From: Myxococcales bacterium
GTDB lineage: Bacteria; Myxococcota_A; Bradymonadia; Bradymonadales; GCA-2716585
DNA length: 64,000 nt
Assembly (NCBI GenBank): GCA_002716585.1
Contig: PBBL01000002.1
Span: forward strand, 1-64,000
Direction of reading: 5' to 3'
This document shows positions 42,576 to 51,345 of the stretch, in pieces (position 1 is the stretch's first letter; every line of letters begins with the position of its first letter). Below the pieces are notes generated by a model. The model was not told the origin of the DNA. It searched no databases and was given only the letters and a program-made list of their open reading frames with translations. A program made the position numbers and the translations under genes.

Positions 42576-45016
42576 CAGCGGCTCGGGCCGGGGAGCTTCA
42601 TGGGGATGGCGACGAGGCGATCGGCCGGGTTGCGGGCGTCGCCGCCGTATAGCCACTGGTAGATCCACAGGCTCATGGTGACCCGCTTGGTGTAGCCGCG
42701 GGTCTGGCCGAACGGGATCTCCTCCACCCAGAGGTCGAACGGCAGCTCGCCGCGCTGCCGCAGCCAGCGGTTGATGTTGCCGTGGCCCCCGTTGTAGCCC
42801 GCGATCGCGACCGACGGGTGCTGGGTGAAGTCGTTGAACAGCGCCTCCAGGAAGCGGGTCCCGAGGCGGATGTTCAAGTCCGGGTCGAACAGGTGCTTGC
42901 AGTGGATGTTCCGAGGGCGCGTGACCGAGTCCGAGCGCGCCATGTCGCGGGCCGTGGGCACCATGAGCTGCATGAGGCCGCAGGCGTTGGCCCAGGACTC
43001 GATCCGCGGGTTGAACCCGGACTCCTCACGCATGATGGCGTACACGAGCGCCTCCGGCAGCTTGCGCTTGTTCGCCCACCGCGACACCTTGTCGTGGAAC
43101 GGGCGCGGGTAGGCCAGCTCATAGAGGTCGCGCGCGGTGCCGACCGGGTAGGAGGAGCCGAACGACGCGATCTGGCGCCTCGGGATGTTGTGGCTCAAGT
43201 GATACGCCCCGGCGCGATCGAACAGCAGCGCGAAGATCCAGAGCAGCCCCTCGCCCTTCGGGTAGCGGTTCTTGAGCGCGTCGAACTCCTCGCGCGCCTC
43301 ATCAAAGAGCCCGAGCCGGAGCAGCTCCACGCCGCGCTTGAACCCGGAGTCCTCGGCGAGCTGGGGCGGATCCAGGGTCCAGCGGGCGCGGGCCCCGTCG
43401 TCGCGCGACAGCGACGCGATCTCGGTGGCGAAGCGCCCCGCGTCCAGCTCCCGGAGGCGGTTGAGCGCCAGGAGCGCGTAGTAGCTCATCGGCACGTCGC
43501 GCGACACCTTCACGAACCCCTCGATCGCCTGATCGCGGCGCCCGAGCTGCTCCAGGCTCCGCGCCTTGAAGTAGGCCATCCGTCCGCGGGTGTAGAGGTC
43601 GCTCTCGCCAGTGTTCTTGCCGACCTCGTCGGCGTAGGAGATCGCCTTTGAGAACTCCTCGCCGCGGTAGAAGCTGGAGAAGCGGTGCCAGTGCGCGTCG
43701 GCCAGCATGTCACCGCGCGGGAAGGTCTCGATCTGGTAGGCCAGCAGCCGCCGGTACTCCTCCTCCTGCCCGTTCGAGCGGTGGATCCGCGCCGCGTACA
43801 GGACCGCGTCGTCGGCGTAGGAGTGGTTGGGGTAGTCGCGCCAGATGGTCTGGAACAGCTCCACTGCCCGGACGTCCTCATCGACGTTCCAGAGGCTCCG
43901 CCCCCCGGCGTAGAGGGCCTTGATCACCCGCTTGTCCTTGCGGCACCGCTCGATGAACTGGAGGTAGTGGGCGGCGGCCTCGTGGTGCTCGCGCAGCTTG
44001 CTGTTGGCGCGGGCGATGAGGTAGGTCGTGTCGCACCAGGTCTTCGAGCCCTCCTTGTCCGCCACGGCCCCGCGCAGCTCGGTCATCTCCTTGACCACCG
44101 TCTTGGAGCGGTGCCGATCGTAGAGGGCCTGCGCGCGCAGCACCCGGTCGGCCGCCGACGGCTCAAAGAGCGCCTTCGCCTTCGCCGCGGGCAGCTTCGC
44201 CTGGACGCGCTTGACGCCCTCCTCGGCGCGCGCCTCCACGGAGCTGCCTGGGTAGCGCATCCTCAGTCGCTGGTAGATCGCCCCGGCGTCCTTGTGCCGC
44301 CCGGCCTGCTCGTAGGCCCTCGCCAGATCCAGCTCGGCGCGCGTCACCCAGGAGGATCTCCTGTAGTCACGCACCACCTCCTCCAACACCTCGATCGCCT
44401 TGGCGCGATCCCCCTTCGCCAGCAGCGCCTCGCCGCGCAGGTGCTTGGAGCGGGGGCCGAACCGGCTCCCCATCCCGATCGCCCGACACAGGCGCTCGGT
44501 CCGCGCCCAGTCCTCGGCCTCGTAGGCCGAGCGGGCGCCGTAGTAGCGGGCGTAATCCGCCAGCTCCGGGTAGGTGGAGGCGGCCTCCTCGTACAGCGCG
44601 GCGGCGACCTTCTCGCGGTCCCCACCGGCGCTGTCCTCGATGTAGGCGAGCATGAAGGTCGCCCGCGGGGCCATCGGGTGGCCGGGGTGCTTCTCGCGGA
44701 ACGCCTCCAGCGCGAGCCGGGCCTCGTGGGTCTTGTTGAGCTGGAAGCTGCTGTAGGCGGCGCGCAGCTCGTCTGGAGCGCCGCTGCTCAAGAAGAAGGG
44801 TTGAAAGAAGGTGGCGTCGATCTCAACGCGGTCCACCGCCTTGCGATCGAGGGTGCGCTGCGTCACGCTGGCGTCGCGCACCACCTTGCGCGAGGGCTCC
44901 GCCTCGGGCTGGGCCGACCAGCAGGCGGTGAGCAACATCACCGCCACCGCGACCCCAAGGCGCTCCCTCAAGCGTTCTCCTGGACCTGTCCATCCCTGTG
45001 TGTCCATGCGAGCCAT
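42575..45016 (-). CDS. Slt-type soluble lytic transglycosylase lipoprotein with TPR-like array
   Basis: The 813-residue product has a lipoprotein signal (VAVAVMLLTAC), a long helical TPR-like array (about 60-600) like the U-ring of Slt70, and a C-terminal SLT domain. That domain contains LVYAIMREESGFNPRIESWANACGLMQLMVPTA with the catalytic Glu, then AIAGYNGGHGNINRW. It cleaves peptidoglycan glycan strands to 1,6-anhydro ends. ATG 45016 has AGGA close by; 45007 is an alternative. The promoter candidate is at 45114-45141. It is coupled to the downstream methyltransferase. Confidence 0.92.
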   Translation of the reverse strand: MARMDTQGWTGPGERLRERLGVAVAVMLLTACWSAQPEAEPSRKVVRDASVTQRTLDRKAVDRVEIDATFFQPFFLSSGAPDELRAAYSSFQLNKTHEARLALEAFREKHPGHPMAPRATFMLAYIEDSAGGDREKVAAALYEEAASTYPELADYARYYGARSAYEAEDWARTERLCRAIGMGSRFGPRSKHLRGEALLAKGDRAKAIEVLEEVVRDYRRSSWVTRAELDLARAYEQAGRHKDAGAIYQRLRMRYPGSSVEARAEEGVKRVQAKLPAAKAKALFEPSAADRVLRAQALYDRHRSKTVVKEMTELRGAVADKEGSKTWCDTTYLIARANSKLREHHEAAAHYLQFIERCRKDKRVIKALYAGGRSLWNVDEDVRAVELFQTIWRDYPNHSYADDAVLYAARIHRSNGQEEEYRRLLAYQIETFPRGDMLADAHWHRFSSFYRGEEFSKAISYADEVGKNTGESDLYTRGRMAYFKARSLEQLGRRDQAIEGFVKVSRDVPMSYYALLALNRLRELDAGRFATEIASLSRDDGARARWTLDPPQLAEDSGFKRGVELLRLGLFDEAREEFDALKNRYPKGEGLLWIFALLFDRAGAYHLSHNIPRRQIASFGSSYPVGTARDLYELAYPRPFHDKVSRWANKRKLPEALVYAIMREESGFNPRIESWANACGLMQLMVPTARDMARSDSVTRPRNIHCKHLFDPDLNIRLGTRFLEALFNDFTQHPSVAIAGYNGGHGNINRWLRQRGELPFDLWVEEIPFGQTRGYTKRVTMSLWIYQWLYGGDARNPADRLVAIPMKLPGPSR

Positions 45017-45113
45017 ATGTCCTGTCTGGTTGTCCGAGTCTCTGCGCGGGCGGCGGCGACCACCTCCCCGAGACGCCGCTCCCCTCACAGGGTAGCACGT
45101 CCTGTTCAACGCG

Positions 45114-45141
45114 AGTGTAGGGAGTGAGCTTCCGAGGTCAA
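45114..45141 (-). promoter_or_regulatory. promoter of the lytic transglycosylase operon
   Basis: TTGACC (45141-45136) and TACACT (45119-45114) are 16 bases apart on the reverse strand. The same -10 hexamer occurs in the divergent rlpA promoter. Confidence 0.55.
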
Positions 45142-45192
45142 ATACTTGAGGCCCGCGACACCGAACCCAGGCGCCTGGAAGGCCCCAAGAAA

Positions 45193-45221
45193 TTGCCCCA
45201 CCCCGCGGCCGCACCTACACT
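45193..45221 (+). promoter_or_regulatory. promoter of rlpA-dacB
   Basis: TTGCCC (45193-45198) and TACACT (45216-45221) are 17 bases apart, giving a leader of about 42 bases. Confidence 0.55.
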
Positions 45222-45269
45222 GGCCGACATCCCCGGCGCCTGGCCGGGGGTGACCAGCGCAGAGCGACC

Positions 45270-45797
45270 ATGCCCGACCACGCCCAGAGACGACGCGCCC
45301 TCGCCGGGGTGGGGCTGCTCCTGCTCGTCGGGAGCGCCTCGCTGCTCGGGCCGGGGTGCGCCGCCCGAGGGCCACACCACGGCCTCGCGCCGCCGGGCGA
45401 GTCGATCCCGACCGAGAAGGGCGACCCACCGCGCGGCGGGGTGCCCGCGAGCGACATGAGCGGCGAGGCGACCTGGTACGGGGATCGCCACCATGGGCGC
45501 TTGACAGCCAACGGCGAGACGTTTGATATGCACGCGTTCACCGCGGCGCACCGGACGTTGCCGTTCAACACCATCGTGCGGGTGCTCGACCACGACACGC
45601 GCCGCTCCGTGGTGGTGCGGATCAACGATCGGGGGCCTCGCCGCAAGCGCCGCGTCATCGACCTGTCGCGGGCCGCGGCGCAGGAGCTGGAGCTGGTCCA
45701 GCGCGGCGTGGCGAGGGTGTCGCTCGAAGTGTTGAGCTGGGGCGACGGGGCGCGCTACCGCGACGGCCGCAAGATCGTCCCCAAGCGGTCGCGGTGA
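45270..45797 (+). CDS. rlpA: RlpA-like lytic transglycosylase / septal ring lipoprotein
   Basis: The 175-residue product has a lipoprotein signal ending LGPGC and a double-psi beta-barrel (about 63-150) with GEATWYGDRHHGRLTANGETFD, HRTLPFNTIVRVLD and VRINDRGP, whose Asp is the conserved catalytic residue. RlpA acts on glycan strands lacking stem peptides. The SPOR domain found in some RlpA proteins is absent. It overlaps the longest in-frame start of the PBP4 gene by four bases (GTGA), so they form an operon. Confidence 0.9.
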   Translation: MPDHAQRRRALAGVGLLLLVGSASLLGPGCAARGPHHGLAPPGESIPTEKGDPPRGGVPASDMSGEATWYGDRHHGRLTANGETFDMHAFTAAHRTLPFNTIVRVLDHDTRRSVVVRINDRGPRRKRRVIDLSRAAAQELELVQRGVARVSLEVLSWGDGARYRDGRKIVPKRSR

Positions 45798-45895
45798 GTA
45801 CCCGCCGCGAAGAAACCAGGCGCCTCGGCGCGTTCACCTCCCCACAGGAGGCGCCCGCGCCGCTCGAAGATGAACCAGGAGAACGCGAGCCTGTC

Positions 45896-47365
45896 ATGCA
45901 AACCCGACCCTTCAGCCCCAACCTGCTTCTGCTCATCGCGCTGAGCTGCGCGTCGCTGACGCTGTCGCCCCCGGTGAGCGCCCAGGACGCGGAGGGCGGC
46001 GCGGGCGACCCGGCGCTCAAGGGGCGCCTGGACAAGCTGCTCAACGACTCGAAGCTCAGCAAGGTCAAGGTCGGCGTGCACGTCCGCGACCTGGACAGCG
46101 GCGAGACGCTCTACGGGCGCAACGCGGACACCCCGCTCAACCCGGCGAGCAACATCAAGCTGGTGACCGCCGCGGCGGTGCTCGACAAGTACGGCCCGGG
46201 GCACACCTTCACCACCGAGCTGCACGCGACCGCCACGAGCGGCGACACGATCACCGGCGACCTGGTCCTCAAAGGGGGCGGCGACCCGTTCCTGCTCTGG
46301 TCGCACCTGCTGGAGATGGCCGAGCGCGCCCGGCGCAAGGGCTTCACCCGGATCAAGGGGGACATCGTCATCGACGACACGGTCTTTGACGACGCCTTCA
46401 TGCCGCCCGCCTTCGATCAAAAGAGCGAGGACTCCGCCTACCGGGCGTCGGTCAGCGGCGCCGCGGCCGAGTTCGGGGCGCTGACCATCAACGTCACCCC
46501 TCGGGGCGCGGGCGAGAAGCCTCGGATCACCTTCGACCCGCCCAACGACTACGCCACGGTCCAGAGCACGGCGGTCGTGGTCAAGGAGAAGGACGAGGCC
46601 CGCAAGGAGGCGCTCCAGATCAAGGCCGCGCCCGACGGTGACCGGACCGCGATACAGATCTCCGGCAAGACCTGGCCTCGGGGCGGCGCCACGGTGCGCA
46701 AGCGTATGGACAACCCGTCGCTGTACACCGGCTACCTGCTGCGCCGCGCGTTGAAGCTGCTCGGGATCACGGTCGAGGGCAAGATCCGCCGCGGCCCGCT
46801 CCCGGGCGGGACGCGGCTGCTGGCGCGCCACACCTCCTACACCATGAACTACAACATCGCCGCGATGCAGAAGTGGTCCAACAACTACATGGCCGAGATG
46901 CTCTTCAAGTCCCTGGACATGGGGGACGCCCCGGCGACCTGGGCGGGCGCCCAGAAGGCCGCGCTGGCCTTCCTGGAGAAGGCCGGGGTCAAGGGCGAGC
47001 TGAAGCTCACCAACGGCTCGGGGCTCTACGACGCCAACGCCCTGAGCGCCGCCCAGTTCACCCAGGTGCTCTACTACCTCCAGCGCCGCCCCGACATCCT
47101 CCCGGACTTTGAGTCGAGCTTCGCCATCGCGGGCGTTGACGGCACCCTCAAGCGCCGCATGAAGTCCGGCCCCGCCAACACCGTCGCCCGAGGCAAGACC
47201 GGCACCCTCTCCGGCGTGGTCACGCTGACGGGCTACGTCCAGACCCTCAAGGGGCGCCGCATCGGCTTCAGCGTCCTCTTCAACGACACCCGCGGCGGCG
47301 CCTGGGGCTACCGACGCCTCCAGGACGACCTCGTCGAGGCGATCACCGACTGGGGCAACAAGTAA
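45896..47365 (+). CDS. dacB: PBP4-type D-alanyl-D-alanine carboxypeptidase/endopeptidase
   Basis: This 489-residue S13-family periplasmic enzyme trims or cleaves peptide cross-links in peptidoglycan. The three active-site motifs are seen: S85-N-I-K in NPASNIKLVTAA, SNN in KWSNNYMAEML, and KTG in RGKTGTLSGV. The signal peptide MQTRPF...PPVSAQDAEGG supports ATG 45896. A GTG at 45794 overlapping rlpA would add 34 residues ahead of the signal and may serve only for coupling. Confidence 0.93.
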   Translation: MQTRPFSPNLLLLIALSCASLTLSPPVSAQDAEGGAGDPALKGRLDKLLNDSKLSKVKVGVHVRDLDSGETLYGRNADTPLNPASNIKLVTAAAVLDKYGPGHTFTTELHATATSGDTITGDLVLKGGGDPFLLWSHLLEMAERARRKGFTRIKGDIVIDDTVFDDAFMPPAFDQKSEDSAYRASVSGAAAEFGALTINVTPRGAGEKPRITFDPPNDYATVQSTAVVVKEKDEARKEALQIKAAPDGDRTAIQISGKTWPRGGATVRKRMDNPSLYTGYLLRRALKLLGITVEGKIRRGPLPGGTRLLARHTSYTMNYNIAAMQKWSNNYMAEMLFKSLDMGDAPATWAGAQKAALAFLEKAGVKGELKLTNGSGLYDANALSAAQFTQVLYYLQRRPDILPDFESSFAIAGVDGTLKRRMKSGPANTVARGKTGTLSGVVTLTGYVQTLKGRRIGFSVLFNDTRGGAWGYRRLQDDLVEAITDWGNK

Positions 47366-47472
47366 CCCCCTCTCGCCGACGTCTCCACCGGACAGGTTGA
47401 TTTTTTCCTCGTTCTCACCGACGCTCAACGCCGTCAGGGTGCGACATCAACCTTCACCGTGGAGCGTGTCCC

Positions 47473-50184
47473 ATGCAACGAACTCAACTCATCCTCATGC
47501 TCAGCGTCGCGCTGCTCGCCGCGGCCTGCGGCGGCGACGACGGCGGCTCCAGCGCCGCCAGCAACAGCGGCGCCGACACCGGCGTCGAAGACACCGGCGG
47601 CGCCAACGACACGGGGGCCGCTGACGACACGGGCGGCGTCGCGGACACGGGCGGCGGCGACGACACCGGCGGCGGTGAGCACGTCGACGGGCTGGCGATC
47701 CCGGGGCTGTCGGCGACGACGACCGTCTACATCGACGACCACGGCATCCCCCACATCGAGGCGGCCAACGACGAGGACGCCGCGCGCGCCATGGGGTGGC
47801 TCCACGCCCGCGACCGCTTCGCCCAGATGGATCTGCGGCGGCGCTTGACCACGGGGCGCATCAGCACGCTGGTCGGCGCCGTGGCGGTGGACCTCGACCT
47901 GACCAACCGCGCCCTCTTCACCACGCCGGAGGGCGAGCCGCTGGAGGACGCGCTGCTGGCCGGGGCGACCCCGAAGACCGTGGCGCTGCTGGAGGCCTAC
48001 GCGGAGGGCGTCAACGCCTGGCTCGCCGACCTGGAGGATGGCTACAACGACGCCCGGCTCGCCGACGAGTACAGCTTCGCGCTGGTCAACCGCGACAACA
48101 TCCCGCCGTGGCGCCCGGAGGACAGCCTGGCGACCATCGCGGCGCTGGTGAACAGCCTCACCAACAAGAGCGCCGCCGAGCTGGCGCTCGGCGAGGTCTA
48201 CGCGCAGGTGGACGGGGAGCTGGCTGAGGACCTGTTCCAGCCGCGCTCGGTGACCACGAGCACCATCCTTGATGACTTCACCTACACGGGCAACAAGGGC
48301 AAGGGGAAGGCCGGGCTGACGCTGAACCGCGAGCTGCTGCGCAAGGCGCTGCCTGCGCTGACCGAGGCCCGCGAGCGGCTGGAGGCGTCGCGGCTCAGCA
48401 TGCCGGACGCCATCGACGCGCTCGGCTCGAACAACTGGGTCGTCGCGCCGTCGCTGACCGCCAACGGCAAGGCGCTGTTGAGCAACGACCCCCACCTGGG
48501 GCTGAGCAACCCGTCGATCTGGTACATGGCCCACATGGACGCCAGGACCAACGGCACCGGGACCCTGCACGCCGCCGGGATGAGCTTCGCGGGGATGCCC
48601 TGGATCGTGATCGGCCAGAACGAGGAGATCGCCTGGGGGGCGACCAACACCTTCTTCGACCAGAGCGACGTCTACATCGAGACGCTGACCGAGGACGGCT
48701 CAGGCGTCATGATCGACGGCGAGGCGGTGCCGTTCGTGGAGCGCGAGTACAGCTTCGAGCCGTCCGGGGGCGCGGCGCGCACCGAGACCTTCCGCTGGGT
48801 GCCCCAGCACGGCCCGGTGCTGTCGATCGATGAGGAGGCGGGCACGGCGGTGACGCTCAAGTGGACCGGCAACCGCATGACCACCGACGCCAACCTGCTC
48901 ACCGAGCTGATGGCGGCGAACGACATCGGGCAGGCGCGCGACGCGATCCGCAACGTGACCTCCATCGGGCAGTGCTGGGTGGTGATCGACCGGCAGGGCA
49001 GCATCGGCTGGGTCCCCTACAACAGCGTCCCCCGCCGCCCCTGGGCGACCCTGGAGCAGCCCTCCTGGATCCCGCTGCCCGGCGACGGCTCGGCGGAGTG
49101 GGACGGCTACTTCGACCTCGACGAGCTGCCCCAGGCGCTCAACCCGAGCGCGGGCTACCTCGCCACGGCCAACAACGACATGACCGGCGAGCACATCGAC
49201 GGCGACCCGACCAACGACGGGTGGCCGATGTTCCAGACCTTCGTCGCGACTGGCTTCCGCCACGAGCAGATCGTCAACCGCCTCACCGAGACCAACCAGC
49301 ACACCGTGGACACGATGCTCGACATCGTCGGCGACAATACCTCGCTCCTCGGCGAGGTGCTCACCCCGGTGCTGCTCGCCGCGGTCGATGGCGCCGAGCT
49401 GCCTGCCCCGGCGCAGGCGGTCGTGGACGCGCTGGAGGGCTGGGACTACAGCTGCCCCAGCGGCCTCGACGGGATCACCGCCGACGCCGACCCGATCGAC
49501 GACCCCGCCGTCGCCGCCGCCTCCGCCGGGTGCACGGCCTTCCACGTCGCCTACCACGACATCCGCTACGCGACCTTCGACGACGAGCACGAGGCGAACG
49601 CGTGGAGCGCCTACCCGTCGCGGGCCGCCTTCCTGCTCGCGATGCTCCGCCCCGAGGTGCTCAACACCCCCGACGCCTGGTGGGACGACGTCTCCACCGA
49701 CGACACCACCGAGACACGCGCCGACGTCATCGTTCGCGGCCTGACCGAGGCGGGGCGGTTCCTGAACAGCGAGCTGGGCGCCGATCCGGACGGGTGGCGC
49801 TGGGGCCGCCTCCACACCCTGACGCTGCGCGCCGACCTGTTCGACGCCTTCGGCGTGGCCGACTACAACAACCCGTCCACCGAGGGCGTGGCCTGGGCCA
49901 ACGACGGCGGCGACTACACGGTCGACGTCGCCAACACCCGCAACCCCGCGGAGCGCGACTACAGCCACTCCGCCGGGCCGTCCATGCGGATGGTCTGCGA
50001 GGCGGGCGACCCCACCGTTCAGTGCAAGGTGCAGCTCCCCGGCGGGCAGCGCCACTTCCGCGACTCGGACAACTACGACGACCTGCTCCGCAAGTGGCTC
50101 GTCAACGAGCCGATCGACCTGATCTTCTCCATCGATCAGATTCGCGACGACGCCGCGGCCACGCTCACCTTCTCGCCCGAGTGA
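47473..50184 (+). CDS. penicillin acylase family (Ntn-hydrolase) lipoprotein
   Basis: The 903-residue product has a lipoprotein signal (LLAAAC), a linker made of repeated DTGG units (about 30-70), and then the acylase fold: VYIDDHGIPHIEAANDEDAARAMGWLHARDRFAQMD, and the self-processing nucleophile Ser319 in ALGSNNWVV, cleaved after Gly318 into alpha and beta chains. SNDPHLGLSNPSIWY and GQNEEIAWGATN are also typical. Family members hydrolyse beta-lactam side chains, acyl-homoserine lactones or other amides; the substrate is not predictable. Lipid anchoring is uncommon in characterised members. It follows dacB by 107 bases. Confidence 0.92.
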   Translation: MQRTQLILMLSVALLAAACGGDDGGSSAASNSGADTGVEDTGGANDTGAADDTGGVADTGGGDDTGGGEHVDGLAIPGLSATTTVYIDDHGIPHIEAANDEDAARAMGWLHARDRFAQMDLRRRLTTGRISTLVGAVAVDLDLTNRALFTTPEGEPLEDALLAGATPKTVALLEAYAEGVNAWLADLEDGYNDARLADEYSFALVNRDNIPPWRPEDSLATIAALVNSLTNKSAAELALGEVYAQVDGELAEDLFQPRSVTTSTILDDFTYTGNKGKGKAGLTLNRELLRKALPALTEARERLEASRLSMPDAIDALGSNNWVVAPSLTANGKALLSNDPHLGLSNPSIWYMAHMDARTNGTGTLHAAGMSFAGMPWIVIGQNEEIAWGATNTFFDQSDVYIETLTEDGSGVMIDGEAVPFVEREYSFEPSGGAARTETFRWVPQHGPVLSIDEEAGTAVTLKWTGNRMTTDANLLTELMAANDIGQARDAIRNVTSIGQCWVVIDRQGSIGWVPYNSVPRRPWATLEQPSWIPLPGDGSAEWDGYFDLDELPQALNPSAGYLATANNDMTGEHIDGDPTNDGWPMFQTFVATGFRHEQIVNRLTETNQHTVDTMLDIVGDNTSLLGEVLTPVLLAAVDGAELPAPAQAVVDALEGWDYSCPSGLDGITADADPIDDPAVAAASAGCTAFHVAYHDIRYATFDDEHEANAWSAYPSRAAFLLAMLRPEVLNTPDAWWDDVSTDDTTETRADVIVRGLTEAGRFLNSELGADPDGWRWGRLHTLTLRADLFDAFGVADYNNPSTEGVAWANDGGDYTVDVANTRNPAERDYSHSAGPSMRMVCEAGDPTVQCKVQLPGGQRHFRDSDNYDDLLRKWLVNEPIDLIFSIDQIRDDAAATLTFSPE

Positions 50185-50187
50185 CGC

Positions 50188-51039
50188 CTACACCGCCAGC
50201 CCCTCCACCAGCCACGTCGGGCGGTGCTCCTCCGAGGGCACCTCGCCCGTCCACCTCGCCAGACCGGTCTGCACCAGCGCGGTGTCGATCCCGAAGCGGT
50301 TCCCGCCGATGATGTCGGTCTGGAGCTGATCCCCGACCATCACCACGTTCCGCGTCCCCAGCCGCCGCACCGCCTCCTCAAAGATCGGCCCGTGCGGCTT
50401 GCCGAGGCGCGTGAACCGCAGATCCTCCCGGTCGGGGTAGCGGATCGCCAGCGCCTCCTCAATCAGCAGCGCGATGCTGCCGCTGGTGAGCCCGATCGCC
50501 CGCCCCTCGTCCTTCGGGTAGATCAGATCGGGGTTGGGCAACACCAGATCGACCTCCAGCCCCGCGTCGAGGCGCTGCACCAGGAGCGACAGCGCCCCCT
50601 CGACCCCCTCCAGGAAGCCGAACCCCCGATCGTCGCAGGCGACCACGCCGCGCACCGTGGCCGGATCCGCGGTCCAGTCCACCGGCTCAACCCCGTACTC
50701 CCGGGCGTAGCGGTGGGCGTCCTCGGGGCCGAGGATGATGTAGCGCGACCCCTGCGCGCCCCGCTCCTCGATGTGCCCCTTGAGCAGCGACCCCGAGCTG
50801 ACCACCCGCTCCAGCGGGACCGTCATCCCCATCCCCGCGAGCCGCGCCTGGATCGACCGCGGCGAGCGGCCCGCGTCGTTGGTCAACACGACGAAGGGGA
50901 AGTCGATGGCGTTGAGGTGGGCGATCAGCTCGGCCGCGCCGGGGATCGCCCCCTGGCCGTAGACGAGCACGCCGTACGCGTCGAGCAGGAAGGCGTCGTA
51001 GCGCTCCAGGAGCGCGGGGATGGAGGTCGTCTCGGTCAA
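50188..51039 (-). CDS. HAD class IIA (NagD-like) hydrolase
   Basis: This 283-residue NagD-like HAD protein has motif I as FLLDAYGVLVYG, where the second Asp of DxD is Tyr, as in some class IIA subfamilies with Trp or Tyr there. Motif II reads VLTNDAGRSP, the Lys is in KPHGPIFE, and motif IV reads VMVGDQLQTDIIGG. The substrate is unknown, probably a small phosphoester. A TTG start at 51039 has AGGAG eight bases upstream. Its end is three bases from the stop of the convergent acylase gene. Confidence 0.85.
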   Translation of the reverse strand: MTETTSIPALLERYDAFLLDAYGVLVYGQGAIPGAAELIAHLNAIDFPFVVLTNDAGRSPRSIQARLAGMGMTVPLERVVSSGSLLKGHIEERGAQGSRYIILGPEDAHRYAREYGVEPVDWTADPATVRGVVACDDRGFGFLEGVEGALSLLVQRLDAGLEVDLVLPNPDLIYPKDEGRAIGLTSGSIALLIEEALAIRYPDREDLRFTRLGKPHGPIFEEAVRRLGTRNVVMVGDQLQTDIIGGNRFGIDTALVQTGLARWTGEVPSEEHRPTWLVEGLAV

Positions 51040-51345
51040 AGCAGTTCTCCTGAGGTCATGAGACCAGGCCGATGATGGCGCCGGTCATGAAGGGCGCCAA
51101 AGATGCTCCCGAGGATGACGGCGACAGACATGGGGGCTCAAGGGTGAGGGCCAGCGTGTGAGCGCGGCGGTTGTGTTCAAGGCAGGGTGGCCCATGAGTC
51201 TCCGCGGCGTCAAGCAGGGCGGCGAATGGACCGGATCGCCCCTGGAGGCGCTTCCACCCATTGCGCCCACCGCTGCATATGACATACACCAGGGGCTCAA
51301 GTCGGGCCGCCTGCGCGGTTTGGAGTGTTCAAGCAGAGGTGAGCT
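51040..51345. other. intergenic region upstream of the carboxylase operon
   Basis: No gene is supported. A weak + promoter candidate, TTGCGC (51263-51268) with TACACC (51287-51292), 18 apart, lies 54 bases before the biotin carboxylase start. A short reverse frame ending in MTGAIIGLVS near 51056 is not convincing. Confidence 0.35.

Noticed and set aside
51056-51289. 77-codon reverse frame upstream of the HAD gene
   Set aside because: Only its last residues look membrane-like; there is no ribosome site, and it overlaps the putative carboxylase promoter.
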